Assembly (NCBI GenBank): GCA_023129655.1
Contig: JAGMBN010000045.1
Coordinates: 1 to 8,986, forward strand
From: a bacterium
Lineage (GTDB): Bacteria; JAHJDO01
Direction of reading: 5' to 3'
Length of the DNA: 8,986 bases
Shown here in pieces: positions 6,996 through 8,986 of this stretch (position 1 is its first letter; every line of letters starts with the position of its first letter). The notes under the pieces were generated by a model. That model ran no database searches, was not told the origin of the DNA, and saw only the letters and a list, made by a program, of their open reading frames with translations. The position numbers and the translations under genes were made by a program.

Positions 6996-7550
6996 ATGCG
7001 CATTGGTATTATGGGTGGTACTTTTAATCCAATTCATTATGGACATCTTGTAAGCGCTTCTGAAGTCTGCAATAAATTCAAAATGGATAAGGTAATATTT
7101 ATTCCGTCAGCCCTTAATCCACTCAAAAATACTTTCAACCTTGCTGATGCTCAGCATCGTCTTAAAATGATAAAATTAGCAACAGCTGATAATCCTTTGT
7201 TTGAGGTTTCAGACATTGAAATAAAAAGAGGAGGTACATCATATACTATAGATACGATTAAAGCGCTCGTGAAAAAATACGGCAAAGATACTAATATATA
7301 TTTCATAATAGGCGCAGACGCTTTTTGGGAAATAGATAGCTGGGCATCTTCTGATACACTTTTAAAAATGTGTAAGTTTATAGTAACGACTCGTCCGGGA
7401 TATGATGTTAAAAAAGCAAAAACAAAGATTACCTATCTTGAAATCTCTTCTTCTGACATTAGAAAGAGAATAAAATCAGGCTATCCGATAAAATACTTAC
7501 TGCCTGAAAGAGTTGAGAATTACATATACAAACATAAACTCTATAGATAA
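6996..7550 (+). CDS. nadD: Nicotinate-nucleotide adenylyltransferase NadD
   Basis: A 184-residue cytosolic enzyme that adenylates nicotinate mononucleotide to deamido-NAD, an essential step of NAD synthesis. The nucleotidyltransferase signature GGTFNPIHYGHL (7-18) with its HxGH is at the N-terminus. Also visible are IKRGGTSYTIDT (76-87), FIIGADAFWEIDSW (103-116) and the C-terminal ISSSDIRKRI (150-159) that closes over ATP. The protein is slightly shorter than usual (190-215), mainly in the region before ISSSDIR. Where most NadD proteins read PPHK after the first strand-helix unit, this one reads NPLK (41-44), a mild variation in the NaMN-binding side. GGGAGGT (6984-6990) is a good Shine-Dalgarno for the ATG. 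No own promoter is obvious; the promoter at 6642-6670 may serve it. The obg and rsfS neighbours often seen beside nadD are absent here. Confidence 0.95.
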   Translation: MRIGIMGGTFNPIHYGHLVSASEVCNKFKMDKVIFIPSALNPLKNTFNLADAQHRLKMIKLATADNPLFEVSDIEIKRGGTSYTIDTIKALVKKYGKDTNIYFIIGADAFWEIDSWASSDTLLKMCKFIVTTRPGYDVKKAKTKITYLEISSSDIRKRIKSGYPIKYLLPERVENYIYKHKLYR

Positions 7551-7555
7551 AAAAG

Positions 7556-7907
7556 TAAGCAGGTCTATAAGCCGGGTTCTGTAATAGTTGACCATCTATC
7601 TTGCACCGATATTGCTATCAGCGTCTAGCGGCTTACCCAAGGGTTAAATTGAGACGAGCAGTCTCTTCCCTCTTACTTAGCCTTTCTCCGGATGGGGTTT
7701 ACCATGCGCCTGATATCGCTGTCAGACCGGTGTGCTCTTACCACGCCATTTCAACTTTTCCCCACACCTAATCAGGTGTGGGGAAGTTTGCTTTCTGCTG
7801 CACTTTCCTTGGAATCGCTTCCATCCCGTGTTATGGGACACCTTTGCTCTCCGGAGCCCGGACTTTCCTCCCCGACGTATGCCGAGGCGGTCAACCGACC
7901 TGCTTAG
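7556..7907 (-). ncRNA. rnpB: RNase P RNA, bacterial type A
   Basis: Catalytic RNA of RNase P, which removes 5' leaders from pre-tRNAs. On the minus strand the universal 5' core GAGGAAAGTCCGGGCTCC (7870-7853) and 3' core ACAGAACCCGGCTTATAG (7582-7565) are both present and pair in P4. P1 is formed by AAGCAGGTC (7905-7897) with GACCTGCTT (7565-7557), fixing the ends. GGTAAACCCCATCCGGAG (7703-7686) is the L15 region whose GGU pairs with the tRNA CCA end. A long perfect 12-bp hairpin with a 4-nt loop (7785-7774 / 7769-7758) is P12. The layout fits type A. A T-run (7554-7549) just after P1 may terminate transcription, close to the convergent nadD stop. The 5' end overlaps the last codons of the RNase H gene. 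ORFs inside this locus are not real. Confidence 0.97.
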
Positions 7908-8280
7908 CTAATTTATCAGCTTCCTTATTACCAGTGCGTTTTATATGTGTAATATTAAACTTTTTAAAGCCGTTTTTTAGATGCTGAACTTGTTTGTATA
8001 GGCGAAACAAGTTATTATCTTTGACTTTGTAAACGCCGTTTATTTGATTTACAACAAGTTCACTATCTGACAATATAGTAATGTTTCTCACATTTACAAT
8101 CAGAGCTTCCTGCATAGCAAAAATTACAGCCATATACTCAGCCACATTATTTGTTGTAACTCCTATGTATTGCGAATATTCCTTTATCTTCTTTCCTTCG
8201 CAAAAAAACACAATGCCAACGCCTGCTTTTCCCGGATTACCAGCCGATGCCCCGTCAACATATATAGTTAACTCTTCCAT
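7891..8280 (-). CDS. rnhA: RNase HI family protein (short form)
   Basis: A 129-residue RNase H-fold protein predicted to cut the RNA strand of RNA-DNA hybrids using two metal ions. The four catalytic acids are in place: Asp9 in YVDGASAGNPG, Glu48 in TTNNVAEY, Asp72 in LSDSELVVNQ and Asp122 in NKEADKLA. It is shorter than E. coli RNase HI (155) and has the compact archaeal/Gram-positive-like form without the basic protrusion. The ATG directly follows the stop of the upstream zinc-ribbon gene (TAG-ATG), and GAGGA (8295-8291) inside that gene is its ribosome binding site, so the two are coupled. At the other end, its last codons (AAG CAG GTC GGT TGA) are also the P1/P2 segment of rnpB. I use rnhA as the general family symbol; orthology to E. 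coli rnhA is not certain. Confidence 0.92.
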   Translation of the reverse strand: MEELTIYVDGASAGNPGKAGVGIVFFCEGKKIKEYSQYIGVTTNNVAEYMAVIFAMQEALIVNVRNITILSDSELVVNQINGVYKVKDNNLFRLYKQVQHLKNGFKKFNITHIKRTGNKEADKLAKQVG

Positions 8281-8986
8281 CTAATCGCTTTCCTCTACAT
8301 ACAGTATACGCGAACATCTTTCACATACAGTAATTCCATTACAGGTCTTTGCATTATTTATAACCTGTGGAGGTAACTCCATATGACAGCCCCCACATGT
8401 TCCGTCGCTGATATTTGCAATACCCACTCCGTTCTTCAAATCTCTGATTCTCTCATATTTGGCTACAATAGCGCTATCTACAGCGCTAACTAAATTCTTA
8501 CGCTCCTCTTGTCTTTTTTGAAGTTCCTGTTCAAACCGCGCTATTTTCTTCTTGTTCTCCTGCTCTTCCTGTTCAAGTTTTACATTCTCCAGCTTAATCT
8601 CATCCGCTTTTTTTTCTATATTCTCATTCGCTGCGTCCGATTGCTCCATTAATAAGAGAATCTCATCCTCCAATACAGAATTTTTCTCCTGTATTTGTTC
8701 AATCTCATGCTGCAAGGAAGTGTATTCTTTATTCGTCTTAACAGAATTCTGTTGTGTTTTATACTTGCCTATTGTTTCCGCACCGCTGCCAAGCTCAACC
8801 TCTTTCAATTTTCCATTCTTCTGAATCTCAACAAGCTCTGACTCTAAAGCTGCTAACTCATCCTTTTTTGCTTTAAAACCACTATAATGAGCATTCATTT
8901 CTTTGGGTATTCTTTTTATCTTCGCATTTAAATTTTGTATCTGCGCATCCAGCTCTTGAACCTGAATCAATAACTTAATATCATTC
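8281..8986 (-). CDS. Coiled-coil and C4 zinc-ribbon protein (DUF164 / CT398-like), N-terminus cut by window edge
   Basis: A long heptad-rich coiled coil (about residues 1-160 counted from TTG 8970) is followed by a C-terminal zinc ribbon with CGGC (Cys192, Cys195) and CERC (Cys216, Cys219). The conserved TNKEYTSLQHEI (79-90) is the DUF164 family hallmark. The molecular role is not settled; the fold suggests a scaffold or nucleic-acid/protein adaptor. The TTG at 8970 is probably not the start: the frame stays open to the window edge and reads NDIKLLIQVQELDAQI, which matches the usual family N-terminus, so a few residues lie outside. From memory, this family is often next to RNase H and Nif3-like genes (for example Rv2229c beside Rv2228c and Rv2230c in Mycobacterium tuberculosis), and here it directly precedes an RNase H gene. 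A NIF3-type gene may lie just past the edge. Confidence 0.88.
   Translation of the reverse strand, partial: NDIKLLIQVQELDAQIQNLNAKIKRIPKEMNAHYSGFKAKKDELAALESELVEIQKNGKLKEVELGSGAETIGKYKTQQNSVKTNKEYTSLQHEIEQIQEKNSVLEDEILLLMEQSDAANENIEKKADEIKLENVKLEQEEQENKKKIARFEQELQKRQEERKNLVSAVDSAIVAKYERIRDLKNGVGIANISDGTCGGCHMELPPQVINNAKTCNGITVCERCSRILYVEESD

Noticed and set aside
7692..7987. Two plus-strand ORFs across rnpB
   Set aside because: They translate the complement of the conserved RNase P RNA and the end of the RNase H gene; the low-complexity products have no family features.
8552..8824. A 90-residue plus-strand Ser/Phe/Cys-rich ORF
   Set aside because: It is the antisense shadow of the Glu/Lys-rich coiled coil of the zinc-ribbon protein.
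1..8986. CRISPR array, toxin-antitoxin pair, integrase or transposase
   Set aside because: No regularly spaced direct repeats and no matching protein motifs were found on either strand.

Overview
This is an AT-rich bacterial chromosomal window made almost entirely of housekeeping genes. There is no phage, plasmid, insertion-sequence transposase, CRISPR array or obvious defence cassette. A lipobox protein points to a cell with a lipoprotein export pathway. The mcsB-clpC pair is classically Firmicute but also occurs in several uncultured lineages. Short palindromic dispersed repeats of the kind common in Omnitrophota-like and deltaproteobacterial genomes are present. My best guess is an uncultured, non-Firmicute bacterium (Omnitrophota or a similar phylum); this is a weak inference and nothing here fixes the phylum.

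Layout. Positions 1-3067 (+) hold the 3' part of mcsB (protein-arginine kinase) followed 2 nt later by a complete clpC (Hsp100 unfoldase), a protein quality-control operon. Positions 3132-4243 (-) hold a YjbQ/UPF0047 gene followed by a lipoprotein gene whose ATG overlaps the yjbQ stop. A ~93-bp palindromic repeat lies inside the 5' end of the lipoprotein ORF, in frame. Positions 4310-6469 (+) hold a complete PcrA/UvrD helicase, divergent from yjbQ; the two may share a palindromic -35 hexamer and both look potentially leaderless. Positions 6470-6995 carry a strong sigma70-type promoter, a frameshifted small secreted TPR-like gene, and a second dispersed repeat that abuts the ribosome binding site of nadD (6996-7550, +).

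The last part is on the minus strand and is read right to left: a coiled-coil/C4 zinc-ribbon protein (DUF164 family, running off the right edge), a short RNase HI gene starting directly after its stop codon, and the RNase P RNA gene (rnpB), whose 5' P1 strand overlaps the last codons of the RNase H gene. rnpB and nadD are convergent.

Functionally the genes fall into proteostasis (McsB marks proteins with phospho-arginine, ClpC unfolds them), DNA repair (PcrA), NAD synthesis (NadD) and RNA processing (RNase H, RNase P). I see no convincing new multi-gene system. The most unusual points are the in-frame repeat inside a lipoprotein signal region, the rnhA/rnpB overlap, and the broken TPR gene behind an excellent promoter.
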